A stretch of DNA of 64,000 nt from Lachnoclostridium sp. An131 (GCF_002160825.1 NZ_NFLI01000004.1:124001-188000), one strand, 5' to 3'. Counted from the first letter of the stretch, positions 34,755-44,404 are shown. Notes: generated by a model from the letters alone, not told the origin. Numbers and translations are program-made.

Positions 34755-35297
34755 ATGAAGACATGGGTATGTACAGTATGTGGTTATGTATGGGAAGGCG
34801 AGAGCGCACCGGAGAAATGTCCTCAGTGCGGCGTAGGCCCGGACAAGTTCAAGGAGCAGAGCGAAGGCCTCAGCTGGGCAGCTGAGCACGTAGTAGGCGT
34901 AGCACAGGGCGTTAGCGAGGACATTCTTGAGGATCTGAGAGCAAACTTCAACGGAGAGTGCTCTGAGGTAGGTATGTACCTGGCTATGGCAAGAGTAGCT
35001 CACAGAGAGGGATATCCGGAGATCGGCCTGTACTGGGAGAAGGCTGCCTGGGAAGAGGCTGAGCATGCTGCTAAGTTTGCAGAGCTTCTGGGCGAGGTTG
35101 TTACCGACAGCACCAAGAAGAATCTGGAGATGAGAGTTGCTGCTGAGAACGGCGCTACCGCAGGCAAGTTCGACCTTGCAAAGCGCGCTAAGGCTGCGAA
35201 CCTGGATGCGATTCATGACACCGTACATGAGATGGCACGCGACGAGGCTCGTCATGGCCGCGCATTTGAGGGTCTTCTGAAGAGATACTTCGGCTAA
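34755..35297 (+). CDS. reverse rubrerythrin (rubredoxin domain first)
   Basis: Non-haem di-iron peroxidase that reduces hydrogen peroxide and oxygen in anaerobes. The 180 residues carry an N-terminal rubredoxin-like domain (CTVCGY and CPQCG at the start) followed by a ferritin-like four-helix domain with Glu ligands in [36 protein letters not shown] and [11 protein letters not shown]. Classical rubrerythrin has the reverse order. Base use is biased to a few preferred codons, suggesting strong expression. Own promoter and strong terminator; likely controlled by the PerR-like protein upstream. Confidence 0.92.
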   Translation: MKTWVCTVCGYVWEGESAPEKCPQCGVGPDKFKEQSEGLSWAAEHVVGVAQGVSEDILEDLRANFNGECSEVGMYLAMARVAHREGYPEIGLYWEKAAWEEAEHAAKFAELLGEVVTDSTKKNLEMRVAAENGATAGKFDLAKRAKAANLDAIHDTVHEMARDEARHGRAFEGLLKRYFG

Positions 35298-35321
35298 ATA
35301 ACACTTGATACATCAGGAAAG

Positions 35322-35353
35322 AGGAGTGAACCTCAAGGTTCACTCCTTTTTCT
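35322..35353 (+). terminator. intrinsic terminator after rubrerythrin
   Basis: AGGAGTGAACCT-CA-AGGTTCACTCCT, perfect 12 bp stem followed by a T-run. Confidence 0.92.
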
Positions 35354-35475
35354 TATCTTTTTCTAAATCTCCTTGACATTCGAAACAGCCAGGTATAATA
35401 TGAATACAATATAACATAGTTTTTAATACTATATATAAAAGTATATAAGACTTTTTCGAAAAGGAGGAGAACATT

Positions 35476-36144
35476 ATGAAATTTGAAATCAAGGATCCGG
35501 GAAGCGCCATTACACATTTTATCGGCATGCTGATGGCTGCCTTTGCGGCGACTCCGCTTCTGATACGCGCCGCCCGCAACCCGGATAAGGTACATCTCAT
35601 CTCGCTGGCCATTTTTATCGTAAGCATGATTCTGCTGTACGCGGCAAGCACCACCTATCACACGCTGAATCTCTCAAAACGCACGAACCGCATTCTCCGC
35701 AAGATAGATCACTGTATGATCTTTGTGCTGATTGCCGGTTCCTATACGCCGGTCTGCCTGATTGTTCTCGGAGGCCGCACCGGATATACCCTCTGCGCAC
35801 TTGTATGGGCCGTGGCCCTGGCTGGAATTCTCCTGAAAGCCTTCTGGGTGACCTGCCCGAAATGGTTTTCTTCTATATTATACATCGCCATGGGCTGGCT
35901 GTGCGTACTGGCTTTCACCCAGCTTTTGAACGCCCTTTCCCCGGCAGCCTTCGGATGGCTCCTGGCCGGCGGCGTCATCTATACCGTAGGCGGCATTATC
36001 TACGCGCTGAAGCTTCCGATTTTTAATGCCCGCCATAAAAACTTCGGCTCCCATGAAATCTTTCATCTGTTTGTCATGGCCGGAAGCATCTGCCACTTTA
36101 TTGTTATGTATGTATTTGTGGCGCCTATGCCGCTGCCCGTCTGA
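35476..36144 (+). CDS. hemolysin III/PAQR family membrane protein
   Basis: Seven-membrane-segment protein of the YqfA/hemolysin III group. The 222 residues include the family-specific polar residues in the membrane: ITHFIGMLMA, ASTTYHTLNL, IDHCMIFVLIAGSYTP, and HEIFHLFVMAGSICHF with the conserved His residues thought to bind a metal. True haemolytic activity is not established for most members; a membrane homeostasis role is more likely. Good AGGAGG before the ATG; terminator follows. Confidence 0.9.
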   Translation: MKFEIKDPGSAITHFIGMLMAAFAATPLLIRAARNPDKVHLISLAIFIVSMILLYAASTTYHTLNLSKRTNRILRKIDHCMIFVLIAGSYTPVCLIVLGGRTGYTLCALVWAVALAGILLKAFWVTCPKWFSSILYIAMGWLCVLAFTQLLNALSPAAFGWLLAGGVIYTVGGIIYALKLPIFNARHKNFGSHEIFHLFVMAGSICHFIVMYVFVAPMPLPV

Positions 36145-36183
36145 GTCCGGATATCCGGACCCGGACAGCCTCAGAAGCGTAAG

Positions 36184-36212
36184 CCCTCCGGAAGCCTCCG
36201 GAGGGTATTTTT
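36184..36212 (+). terminator. intrinsic terminator after the hemolysin III gene
   Basis: CCCTCCGG, six base loop, CCGGAGGG, then TATTTTT. Confidence 0.85.
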
Positions 36213-36238
36213 GAATAGCTTCCAGAACAATCCTGCTC

Positions 36239-36360
36239 TTTACAGGCAAACTCTCTCTGCGTATAATATATCACAGGCGCAGCCTGTGAGCGCCATTCAC
36301 CGCCCGCCTCGCGTGAGCAAGCTCCCGCAGGCTCGCTTGCGCTCATTTTATCATAGACTG
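36239..36360 (+). promoter_or_regulatory. promoter and structured leader of the GIY-YIG gene
   Basis: TTTACA (36239-36244), 17 bases, TATAAT (36262-36267). The RNA would begin with a hairpin CACAGGC-GCA-GCCTGTG (36272-36288), overlapping the arm TGAGCGC (36287-36293), which can pair with GCGCTCA (36339-36345) ahead of TTTTAT; an inner GCAAGC/GCTTGC pairing is also possible. This resembles an attenuator, but no known riboswitch class is recognised. Confidence 0.5.
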
Positions 36361-36374
36361 CGGAGGGGGCTTTT

Positions 36375-36650
36375 ATGAATTACACCTATATCCTGCGGTG
36401 CGGCGATGGCTCTTACTACACCGGATGGACGAACAACCTGAAAAAACGCCTGGAAGACCACAGCCAGGGACGGGGAGCCAAATACACGCGCGCCCATCTT
36501 CCTGTTTCGCTCGTGTACTATGAGTGCTTTGACAGCAAAGAGGAAGCCATGAAAAGGGAAGCTGCCATCAAAAAATTAAGCCGCCCCCAGAAGGAACGGC
36601 TTATCGCTTCTCATACTGCTGATTTATCCATTATTGAAGAAGAGCCATAG
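36375..36650 (+). CDS. GIY-YIG domain protein, YhbQ/UPF0213 type
   Basis: The 91-residue protein is a single GIY-YIG nuclease domain: [43 protein letters not shown] followed by [15 protein letters not shown]. The active-site Tyr, Arg and Glu are present. Members are widespread small proteins, not homing endonucleases; their role in DNA repair is only partly known. The 3' end overlaps the convergent spoIIQ-like gene by 20 bases, with no room for a terminator between them. Confidence 0.88.
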   Translation: MNYTYILRCGDGSYYTGWTNNLKKRLEDHSQGRGAKYTRAHLPVSLVYYECFDSKEEAMKREAAIKKLSRPQKERLIASHTADLSIIEEEP

Positions 36651-37530
36651 GATCGATGCTCTCTCCATCCTTTCTGACCTCGAAATAGACGTTGCAGCCT
36701 TCCTTCGTGTAATAACGGGTAGGCTCACTGACATATCCCACGGTCTCTCCGGCCTTCAGATAATCCCCTTCTTTCACAGGAAGCTCCTTGAGCTGGCCAT
36801 AGATAATCTCATATCCATCTCCGATGTCCATCGTGACTGTCATGCCTGTCTCTTCCAGAGTCTCGATCTTGGTGATTTTTCCCGGAGCTGCGCTCATTAC
36901 ATTTTCATCCAGACTCCCCTGAATAATAATGGCAGGGTTGTATTTATACTGATCCAGAGTCGTAAAATAAACAGTCTTGTCCATGCTGTAATCCATAATA
37001 ACATTGCCGGCTACAGGCCAGAGCAGATGATCCGTTTCTGCCGAAAAGGAAAGCTCCGGCTCCTCGGAAACCGCGTCTGCGGAAGCTGCCTCCTGCGCCT
37101 CATCCAGAATTACGGTCTCTCCTGTTCCGGAAGGATCCGGATCTGCCTCTGCAAACTCACTTTCCAGCTCTGCTCCATCTATGGCAGCTGTTTCCTGGCC
37201 CTCTGTGCTCTTTGCATCTGCAAGGGCTTCTCCTTCCTTATCACGGGACGCAGAGCCGGAGGCCGCCTCCTGCGCAGCCTCTTCCTGCTGCTCTTCCTCT
37301 GCCTCCTCCTGTGCTTCCCTTGCGTCCGCCTCTGCCCGGGCCTGCTCGCGCGCCTTCGCTTCTTCCTCCGCTTCCGCCACCTTCTGCTCCAGTTCCTTTT
37401 GCTGCTGGTCCGACTTTCCCACCGAATACATGCCGATCATCGTCACGACCGCGAGAAGGCACAGACTGAAAGCGATCGTAACGGTTCTTCCGCTGGAAAA
37501 ACCGCCCTTTTTCTTTCTCTTTACTGTCAT
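36631..37530 (-). CDS. spoIIQ: SpoIIQ-like M23/LytM domain protein, degenerate
   Basis: In Bacillus and Clostridia SpoIIQ spans the forespore membrane and binds SpoIIIAH. The 299 residues have a membrane segment (about 17-37), a long Glu/Ala coiled-coil and acidic linker (40-165), and a C-terminal LytM domain ([33 protein letters not shown] ... AAPGKITKI ... [24 protein letters not shown]). The zinc ligands of active M23 enzymes are missing: YGQL stands where HxH is expected. Pairing with spoIID supports the call. The ATG at 37530 follows GAGGTG. Confidence 0.78.
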   Translation of the reverse strand: MTVKRKKKGGFSSGRTVTIAFSLCLLAVVTMIGMYSVGKSDQQQKELEQKVAEAEEEAKAREQARAEADAREAQEEAEEEQQEEAAQEAASGSASRDKEGEALADAKSTEGQETAAIDGAELESEFAEADPDPSGTGETVILDEAQEAASADAVSEEPELSFSAETDHLLWPVAGNVIMDYSMDKTVYFTTLDQYKYNPAIIIQGSLDENVMSAAPGKITKIETLEETGMTVTMDIGDGYEIIYGQLKELPVKEGDYLKAGETVGYVSEPTRYYTKEGCNVYFEVRKDGESIDPMALLQ

Positions 37531-37629
37531 AAGCTTCACCTCTACACTGTTTTCCACACATTTTCTGTGCTGCTGTCACTGCTCATCCTTCCCGAACAGT
37601 TACCTGCCGCTATCTCTAGGATAGCCAGT

Positions 37630-38559
37630 TTAAGAGTAGCTTATACACTCCAGGTTTTTATAAAAATATTGCAGAATTTCCTGATAATTCTTGCCCTCGA
37701 TCGCCTGCAGGTTCGCCTGGTACATGCTCAGGCCCAGACCGTGTCCCAGGCCCTTTGTGACAATGCGAACCCCTTTTTCTGTCTGTTCAGCCGTAAAGCA
37801 GCTGGAATTCAGGCCATACAGGCTGCGGAATTCCTCGCCTCCCAGAATCTGTGCACCCATACGCACCTCTGTCACGTAGCCTGCTTCATCCCGGGCCAGA
37901 ATCTCCGGCGTCTCCTGCAGATCAAGAGTCTCTATTTTCAGGTAGTCTGAAGACTGCAGATCCTCAGGGCACTCTGCAGACTCCAGCCAGGAATAGCTCT
38001 CTCCCAGTACGCTTCCGCCCCTGGTCCGGCCTGCACTGACTGCATGATAAGGCAAATCATCAGGCAGCTGCGGCTCTGCCGCCCCGCCAGACAGCTGTCC
38101 CGGCTGTTCCTCCGCCTGAGCATCCCCATTCTGGAATGCCAGCACCTGGCCTGCCGTCTCTTCAGCGGCCTCCCTGCATTTCTCCGTATAGCGCTCCCAG
38201 TTCTCAAAACCCCAGAGCGCTATCTGCTCCTCCTGGTCATAAAAAGAAAAGCCCAGCTGTTTCAGATCGGTTTCCTGAACAGCCGCAGACGCCTCTGCCA
38301 GGGTTCCGGAGCCATAAAAATCTGCAGCCTTGGAAAGCAGGTTCGTACGGATAACGACTGCCTGGGCCTTGAGCGCTTCCTCCTCATAGTGGACAGGCAT
38401 CTGGGAGGGCAGAATCTCCGCCACAAAATCTTCCAGGCTCCTCTCCTGCGCCATGCTTTCCGTCCCTCTCATGCTCCCGGTACGGAATACGGCGGCCACG
38501 TAGGGAAGCAGCATTAAAATGATCAGTACTGAAATTCCTGTTTTTATTTTTTCCTTCAT
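37630..38559 (-). CDS. spoIID: stage II sporulation protein D
   Basis: Lytic transglycosylase of the engulfment machinery (DMP complex). The 309 residues start with a membrane anchor (ISVLIILMLLPYVAAVF), then the SpoIID core with EDFVAEILPSQMPVHYEEEALKAQAVVIRTNL including the conserved catalytic Glu region, and the C-terminal GLGHGLGLSMYQANLQAIEGKNYQEILQYFY. Shorter than most homologues, with an acidic loop around 150-170. It lies just upstream of the spoIIQ-like gene and is probably co-transcribed. Confidence 0.9.
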   Translation of the reverse strand: MKEKIKTGISVLIILMLLPYVAAVFRTGSMRGTESMAQERSLEDFVAEILPSQMPVHYEEEALKAQAVVIRTNLLSKAADFYGSGTLAEASAAVQETDLKQLGFSFYDQEEQIALWGFENWERYTEKCREAAEETAGQVLAFQNGDAQAEEQPGQLSGGAAEPQLPDDLPYHAVSAGRTRGGSVLGESYSWLESAECPEDLQSSDYLKIETLDLQETPEILARDEAGYVTEVRMGAQILGGEEFRSLYGLNSSCFTAEQTEKGVRIVTKGLGHGLGLSMYQANLQAIEGKNYQEILQYFYKNLECISYS

Positions 38560-38577
38560 TCTACAATCTATGAACGC

Positions 38578-38615
38578 AAAAAAAGAGATAGACGTAAGCT
38601 TTTACGCCTATCTCT
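38578..38615 (-). terminator. intrinsic terminator after glgP
   Basis: Minus-strand stem AGAGATAGGCGTAA ... TTACGTCTATCTC (38584-38615) followed by a T-run; separates glgP from spoIID. Confidence 0.85.
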
Positions 38616-38660
38616 TTTTTCGGTTCGCTGTAATCCGCTTTTTTCTGCCCCCAGATCCAA

Positions 38661-41144
38661 TTATTTGGAAGAAGCAGACTCCTGCGGAAGACTTACCGTC
38701 ATTTTATCCAGGTGCCAAATCTCATCTACATACTCCTGAATCGTACGGTCAGAGGAGAACTTGCCGCTGCAGGCCGTATTCCAGATAGCCTTTTTCGCCC
38801 AGCCCTTTTCGTCACGGTACGCCTCTTCTACGCGCTTATGAGCCTCCGCATAGGAACGGAAGTCCTTCAGAATGAAGTAGGTATCCGCGCGGTCACTGCT
38901 CTTTGTGTTCAGCAGAGAATCGTAAAGATCCCGGAACATCTCCGGATCCTGAGGCGCATAATAGCCATTGATCAGCTGCATCAGGACATGGCGGATTTCC
39001 TGATCGCTGTTGAAGATATCCATCGGATTGTAGCCGCCGTTCTGTTCGTAGTTAATGACCTCATCTGAGCTCAGGCCGAAGATAAAGGCATTCTCCTCGC
39101 CCATCTCCTCTACCATTTCCACAGTAGCTCCGTCCATGGTTCCAATGGTCAGCGCTCCGTTCAGCATGAACTTCATATTTCCGGTACCGGAAGCCTCCTT
39201 GCTGGCTGTGGAAATCTGCTCGGATACATCAGCTGCCGCAAAGATCAACTCTGCGTTGGACACGCGGTAATCCTCGATAAAGACTACCTTCAGCTTTCCA
39301 TTGATAGAAGCGTCGTTGTTGATCACATCTGCCACAGAATTGATCAGCTTGATCGTCAGCTTTGCCCTGCGGTAGCCTGCCGCAGCCTTCGCTCCGAAAA
39401 TGAAGGTTCTCGGATAGAAGGGCATATCCGGATGCTCTTTGATCTGATTATACAGATACATCACATGCAGAATGTTCAGAAGCTGGCGCTTATACTCGTG
39501 GAGACGCTTCACCTGTACGTCAAAGATAGAGCGCGGATCCACGGTAATGCCATTGTGCTCCTGGATATATTTTGCAAGGCGGACCTTGTTCTGATACTTG
39601 ATATTCATAAACTCCCGCTGAGCCTTCTCATCATCCGCATAGATCTTGAGCTTGGAGATCTGAGACAGGTCGGTGATCCACTCGTCACCGATGTGCGCGG
39701 TTACCCAGTCAGCCAGCAGCGGATTTCCGTGAAGCAGGAAGCGGCGCTGTGTGATGCCGTTGGTCTTATTGTTGAATTTCTCCGGCATCATCTGGTAGAA
39801 ATCCTTCAGCTCCTGATGCTTCAGGATCTCTGTGTGAAGCCTTGCCACACCGTTTACAGAGTAGCCGGCAGCGATAGCCAGGTGAGCCATCTTTACCTGT
39901 CCGTCGTAGATGATCGCCATCTTGCGGATCTTCTCCTGATCACCCGGATATTTCTTCTGGATCTCAATCACGAAACGGCGGTTGATCTCCTCAATGATCT
40001 GATAGATACGCGGAAGCAGGCGGGAGAACAGCTCGATGGGCCACTTCTCCAGAGCCTCTGCCATAATGGTATGGTTCGTGTAAGCGCAGGTCTTTGTGGT
40101 CACATCCCATGCCTCGTCCCACTCCAGGCCTTCCTCGTCCACCAGCACACGCATCAGCTCTGCCACCGCTACGGTCGGATGGGTATCATTCAGCTGGAAG
40201 GTGGCCTTCTCATAGAATTTGCGGATATCGCTGTGCTCTCTCTTGTAGCGGTCAACCGCAGCCTGCACGCTGGCAGAAATGAAGAAATACTGCTGCTTTA
40301 AGCGCAGCTCCTTGCCTGCCATATGGTTATCATTGGGATAGAGCACCTCCACCAGAAGCTTCGCAAGGTTCTCTTCCTCCACTGCCTTCTGGTAATCGCC
40401 CTTATCAAAGGCGTCCAGACGGAAGGAATTCATGGCTTCCGCATCCCAGATACGCAGGGTATCTACCACGTTGTTGCCATAGCCTACGATGGGCAGATCG
40501 CAGGGAACCGCGCGCACGCTCTGATAGCCCTTCTGAATGAAATGGCTCTTTCCTCTCTCGTCTACCTCAATATCTACATAACCGCCGAATTTTACAATCT
40601 TTGCGTACTCCGGACGGCGAAGCTCAAAGGGATTGCCGTTTTTCAGCCACTCATCCGGAACCTCTACCTGATAGCCATCCTCGATTTTCTGCTTGAACAT
40701 GCCGTAGCGGTAACGGATCCCACAGCCATAGGCTGCATAGCCCAGAGTTGCCAGGGAGTCCAGGAAACAGGCTGCCAGCCTTCCCAGGCCTCCGTTTCCA
40801 AGCGCTGCGTCCGGCTCCTGATCCTCGATCACGTTCAGATCACAGCCCAGCTCCTCCAAAGCTTCCTTTACCTCGTCATAATAGGTCAGATTAATCAGGT
40901 TATTGCCCAGCGCGCGTCCCATCAGGAACTCCATGGACATATAATATACAATCTTCGGATCCTGCTTTTTCATCTGCTCCTGGGTAGCCAGCCAGGCGTC
41001 AATGATCGCATCCTTGGTAGCCAGAGCCACGGCGCTGAAGATCTGCTGCTGGGTAGCCTCTTCAATGGTTCTTCTGTACAGCGTCTTTACATTGTAAACC
41101 ACGCTTCTCTTGAAGAGCTCCTTATCAAAAGGTCTCTTGCTCAT
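38661..41144 (-). CDS. glgP: glycogen/maltodextrin phosphorylase
   Basis: PLP enzyme releasing glucose 1-phosphate from alpha-1,4-glucans. The 827 residues match family length; EASGTGNMKFMLNGALTIGTMDGATVEM holds the PLP-binding Lys, and HEYKRQLLNILHVMYLY and NDTHPTVAVAELMRVLVDE are intact. I start at the ATG at 41144 because GAGGAGG is eight bases before it; the ATG eight codons upstream has no good site. It lies 51 bases after ileS on the same strand. Its product feeds the phosphoglucomutase and pgi encoded in this window. Confidence 0.95.
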   Translation of the reverse strand: MSKRPFDKELFKRSVVYNVKTLYRRTIEEATQQQIFSAVALATKDAIIDAWLATQEQMKKQDPKIVYYMSMEFLMGRALGNNLINLTYYDEVKEALEELGCDLNVIEDQEPDAALGNGGLGRLAACFLDSLATLGYAAYGCGIRYRYGMFKQKIEDGYQVEVPDEWLKNGNPFELRRPEYAKIVKFGGYVDIEVDERGKSHFIQKGYQSVRAVPCDLPIVGYGNNVVDTLRIWDAEAMNSFRLDAFDKGDYQKAVEEENLAKLLVEVLYPNDNHMAGKELRLKQQYFFISASVQAAVDRYKREHSDIRKFYEKATFQLNDTHPTVAVAELMRVLVDEEGLEWDEAWDVTTKTCAYTNHTIMAEALEKWPIELFSRLLPRIYQIIEEINRRFVIEIQKKYPGDQEKIRKMAIIYDGQVKMAHLAIAAGYSVNGVARLHTEILKHQELKDFYQMMPEKFNNKTNGITQRRFLLHGNPLLADWVTAHIGDEWITDLSQISKLKIYADDEKAQREFMNIKYQNKVRLAKYIQEHNGITVDPRSIFDVQVKRLHEYKRQLLNILHVMYLYNQIKEHPDMPFYPRTFIFGAKAAAGYRRAKLTIKLINSVADVINNDASINGKLKVVFIEDYRVSNAELIFAAADVSEQISTASKEASGTGNMKFMLNGALTIGTMDGATVEMVEEMGEENAFIFGLSSDEVINYEQNGGYNPMDIFNSDQEIRHVLMQLINGYYAPQDPEMFRDLYDSLLNTKSSDRADTYFILKDFRSYAEAHKRVEEAYRDEKGWAKKAIWNTACSGKFSSDRTIQEYVDEIWHLDKMTVSLPQESASSK

Positions 41145-41195
41145 ATCAGTTTCCTCCTCGTCTGCCATTTTGAGTGTTCCGCGCAGGCGTGCCTG

Positions 41196-44100
41196 TTATG
41201 CACGCTCTACGCCAAGGGTTACGTCTTCCCCGTTAATATTCCAGTCTTTCACATAGCCAGTCGTCTCATCTGTCTTTACTTCCACAGCCAGGACCTCCGA
41301 CTGAATCTCTTCTTTATGATCCTGCAGGATCTTTTCAATCTTTCCATTTCCGCTGCAGGAAAGAATAATTTTGTCGGTTACCTGGAAATCTGCCTCTTTC
41401 CGCATGGTCTGCACCTTGCTGATGATCTCGCGCACAAAGCCTTCCTCGATCAGCTCCGGCGTCAGCTTTGTATCCAGAACAACGGTGATCTCATTATCTC
41501 CGTCTGATACATAGCCTTCCGTCTGTGCCATGTCGATCAGCAGATCCTCTTCTGATAATACCACAGTGGTGCCATTTACGTCAAATGTAAGGTTTCCATT
41601 TTTTTTCAGCTCGTCCATGGCGCTGTTGCCGTCCATAGAGGAAAGATGCTCACGGATGCCGTTCAGGAACTTGCCGTACTTCGGTCCTACCGTCTTAAGC
41701 TGCGGCTTAAAGCTGTAGGTGGTAAACGCGCGCACGTCGTCTGTAAACTCCACGGCCTTCACATTCAGCTCGTCCCGGATAATATCGCAGTAATAGCCGG
41801 CAAGCGAGGAGGGCGCCTTCACGTACATCTGCGCGATAGGCTGACGGTTCTTGATGTTGGCGGCGTTCCGGCAGGCACGTCCTGTCACGACGATGCGCAG
41901 AACCTCATCCATATTTCTTTCCAGCTCCAGATCGATCCATTCCTTCTTTACCTCCGGGAAATCGCACAGATGGATGCTTTCCGGAGCGTTCTTATCAATG
42001 CTGCGCACCAGGTTCTGGTAGATGCTCTCTGTCATAAACGGAATCATCGGCGCCGCCGCCTTGCTGATGGTGACCAGAGAAGTGTACAGGGTCATGTACG
42101 CATTGATCTTATCCTGCTCCATTCCCTTCGCCCAGAAACGCTCGCGGCTGCGGCGCACATACCAGTTGCTCATATCGTCCACGAACTCCTGCAGGGCTCT
42201 TGCGGCCTCCGGAATCTTATAATTTTCCAGATCGCTGTCCACCTCGCCGACTACCGTGTTCAGCTTGGAGAGCAGCCATTTATCCATGACGTTCAGAGAA
42301 TCGTAATTCAGCTCATATTTTGTCGCGTCAAAATTGTCAATGTTCGCATACAGTACAAAGAATGCATAGGTATTCCACAGAGTACCCATGAACTTGCGCT
42401 GTCCCTCCGTCACGGCCTTTCCGTGGAAACGGTTCGGCAGCCAGGGAGCGCTGTTGACATAGAAATACCAGCGGATTGCGTCCGCGCCGTAGGTCGCAAG
42501 TGCGTCAAAGGGATCTACTGCATTTCCCTTGGATTTGCTCATCTTCTGTCCGTTCTCATCCTGCACATGGCCCAGCACGATTACATTCTCATAAGGTGAC
42601 TTGTTAAACAGCAGCGTAGATTCCGCAATCAGGGAATAGAACCAGCCTCTTGTCTGATCAACCGCCTCAGAAATGAACTGGGCCGGGAACTGCTGCTCGA
42701 ACAGATCCTGATTCTCAAACGGATAGTGATGCTGTGCGAACGGCATGGCTCCGGAATCAAACCAGCAGTCAATTACCTCCGGCACGCGGTGCATATCCTT
42801 TCCGCACTTCGGGCATTTGATCGTGATCTCGTCAATATACGGACGGTGGAGCTCCACGGTCTTCGCCTTCTCATCGCCGCTCATCTCGTAAAGCTCTTCA
42901 CGGCTTCCGATAGAATGCTGATGGCCGCATTCGGAGCACTCCCAGATATTTAAAGGAGTTCCCCAGTAACGGTTCCGGCTGATGCCCCAGTCCTGAATGT
43001 TCTCAAGCCAGTCTCCGAAGCGTCCCTTGCCGATGCTCTCCGGAATCCAGTTAACTGTGTTGTTGTTGCGGATCAGATCCTCCTTCACAGCTGTCATCTT
43101 GATAAACCAGGATTCCCGCGCATAGTAGATCAGCGGGGTGTCGCAGCGCCAGCAGAACGGATAGTCATGCTCGAACTTCGGCGCAGAGAACAGCTTTCCT
43201 TCCTGATCCAGATCCTTCAGGATCTCCGGATCCGCTTTTTTCACAAAGAGCCCCGCGTAAGGAGTCTCCTCTGTCATATTTCCTTTTCCATCCACAAACT
43301 GTACGAAGGGTAGCTCATATTTTCTGCCGACACGGGCGTCATCCTCACCGAAGGCCGGAGCGATATGAACGATTCCGGTACCGTCTGACATGGAAACATA
43401 GCCGTCGCAGACTACATAGAAGCCCTTCTTGTGCTGCTTCTCGGCAGATGCTCCCGCGCAGGCAAAAAGCGGCTCATATTCCTTATACTCCAGCTCCTTT
43501 CCTTTATAGGTCTCCAGGATCTCGTATGCCGGTTTTCCTTCCTCAGCCAGCTCTCCCAGCACCTTGTCAAGCAGAGCTTCCGCCATGTAGTACACATAGC
43601 CGTCCGCAGCCTTTACCTTTACATAGGTATCCTCCGGGTTCACACAGAGGCCCACGTTGGAGGGCAGCGTCCAGGGTGTCGTGGTCCATGCCAGGAAATA
43701 GGCGTTCTCGCCCTTCACCTGAAAGCGGACGATGGCAGAGCGCTCCTTTACAGCCTTATAGCCCTGGGCCACCTCATGGCTGGACAGAGGCGTGCCGCAG
43801 CGCGGGCAGTAGGGAACGATCTTGAAGCCTTTGTAGAGAAGCCCTTTCTTCCAGATCTCCTTCAGCGCCCACCACTCGGACTCGATGTAATCGTCATGAT
43901 AGGTGACATAGGGGTTGTCCATATCCGCCCAGAAGCCGACAGTGCTGGAGAAATCCTCCCACATCCCCTTGTATTTCCACACGCTTTCCTTACATTTTTT
44001 GATAAATGGATCCAAACCGTATTCCTCGATCTGCTCCTTTCCATCCAGGCCAAGCTCCTTTTCCACTTCCAGCTCTACCGGAAGTCCATGGGTATCCCAG

Positions 44101-44351
44101 CCGGCCTTTCTCGGAACATAGTATCCCTTCATGGTGCGGTAACGGGGAATCATATCCTTGATGACACGGGTCAGTACATGGCCGATATGGGGTTTTCCAT
44201 TCGCCGTAGGCGGCCCGTCGTAGAAGGTATAGGTCTCTCCTTCCTTGCGGTGTTCCATGCTTTTCTCAAAAATGTGGTTTTCTTTCCAGAATGTTTCCAC
44301 ATCCTTTTCGCGTTCTACGAAATTCAGATTTGTTGATACTTTGTCGTACAT
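41196..44351 (-). CDS. ileS: isoleucyl-tRNA synthetase
   Basis: Charges tRNA-Ile. The 1051-residue class I enzyme has GPPTANGKPHIGHV (HIGH) near residue 50, the CP1 editing domain, a CxxC-type zinc site (CPRCG; CSECG; CPKCG), KMSKSKGNAVDP (KMSKS) and an anticodon-binding C-terminal region. The long C-terminal extension (EFTDDVRAFTTYSFKPQLKTVGPKYGK) marks the ileS2-like/eukaryote-like type common in Clostridia; this type is often less sensitive to mupirocin. Controlled by its own T-box. Confidence 0.95.
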   Translation of the reverse strand: MYDKVSTNLNFVEREKDVETFWKENHIFEKSMEHRKEGETYTFYDGPPTANGKPHIGHVLTRVIKDMIPRYRTMKGYYVPRKAGWDTHGLPVELEVEKELGLDGKEQIEEYGLDPFIKKCKESVWKYKGMWEDFSSTVGFWADMDNPYVTYHDDYIESEWWALKEIWKKGLLYKGFKIVPYCPRCGTPLSSHEVAQGYKAVKERSAIVRFQVKGENAYFLAWTTTPWTLPSNVGLCVNPEDTYVKVKAADGYVYYMAEALLDKVLGELAEEGKPAYEILETYKGKELEYKEYEPLFACAGASAEKQHKKGFYVVCDGYVSMSDGTGIVHIAPAFGEDDARVGRKYELPFVQFVDGKGNMTEETPYAGLFVKKADPEILKDLDQEGKLFSAPKFEHDYPFCWRCDTPLIYYARESWFIKMTAVKEDLIRNNNTVNWIPESIGKGRFGDWLENIQDWGISRNRYWGTPLNIWECSECGHQHSIGSREELYEMSGDEKAKTVELHRPYIDEITIKCPKCGKDMHRVPEVIDCWFDSGAMPFAQHHYPFENQDLFEQQFPAQFISEAVDQTRGWFYSLIAESTLLFNKSPYENVIVLGHVQDENGQKMSKSKGNAVDPFDALATYGADAIRWYFYVNSAPWLPNRFHGKAVTEGQRKFMGTLWNTYAFFVLYANIDNFDATKYELNYDSLNVMDKWLLSKLNTVVGEVDSDLENYKIPEAARALQEFVDDMSNWYVRRSRERFWAKGMEQDKINAYMTLYTSLVTISKAAAPMIPFMTESIYQNLVRSIDKNAPESIHLCDFPEVKKEWIDLELERNMDEVLRIVVTGRACRNAANIKNRQPIAQMYVKAPSSLAGYYCDIIRDELNVKAVEFTDDVRAFTTYSFKPQLKTVGPKYGKFLNGIREHLSSMDGNSAMDELKKNGNLTFDVNGTTVVLSEEDLLIDMAQTEGYVSDGDNEITVVLDTKLTPELIEEGFVREIISKVQTMRKEADFQVTDKIILSCSGNGKIEKILQDHKEEIQSEVLAVEVKTDETTGYVKDWNINGEDVTLGVERA

Positions 44352-44404
44352 AATAACCTCCTTATAGAATATGCATCCTTGCGGAGTACTGTCTCCAGGA
44401 TGAT

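Noticed and set aside
35476-36144. Hemolysin III homologue as a virulence toxin
   Set aside because: The PAQR/hemolysin III family is widespread in harmless bacteria and the name is historical; context shows no toxin locus.
36375-36650. GIY-YIG gene as an intron-encoded homing endonuclease
   Set aside because: It is the short free-standing YhbQ-type domain without intron structure or DNA-binding extension.
39432-41507. Long plus-strand open frames opposite glgP and ileS
   Set aside because: The minus-strand genes are certain by family motifs; the antisense frames have no start signals or recognisable domains.
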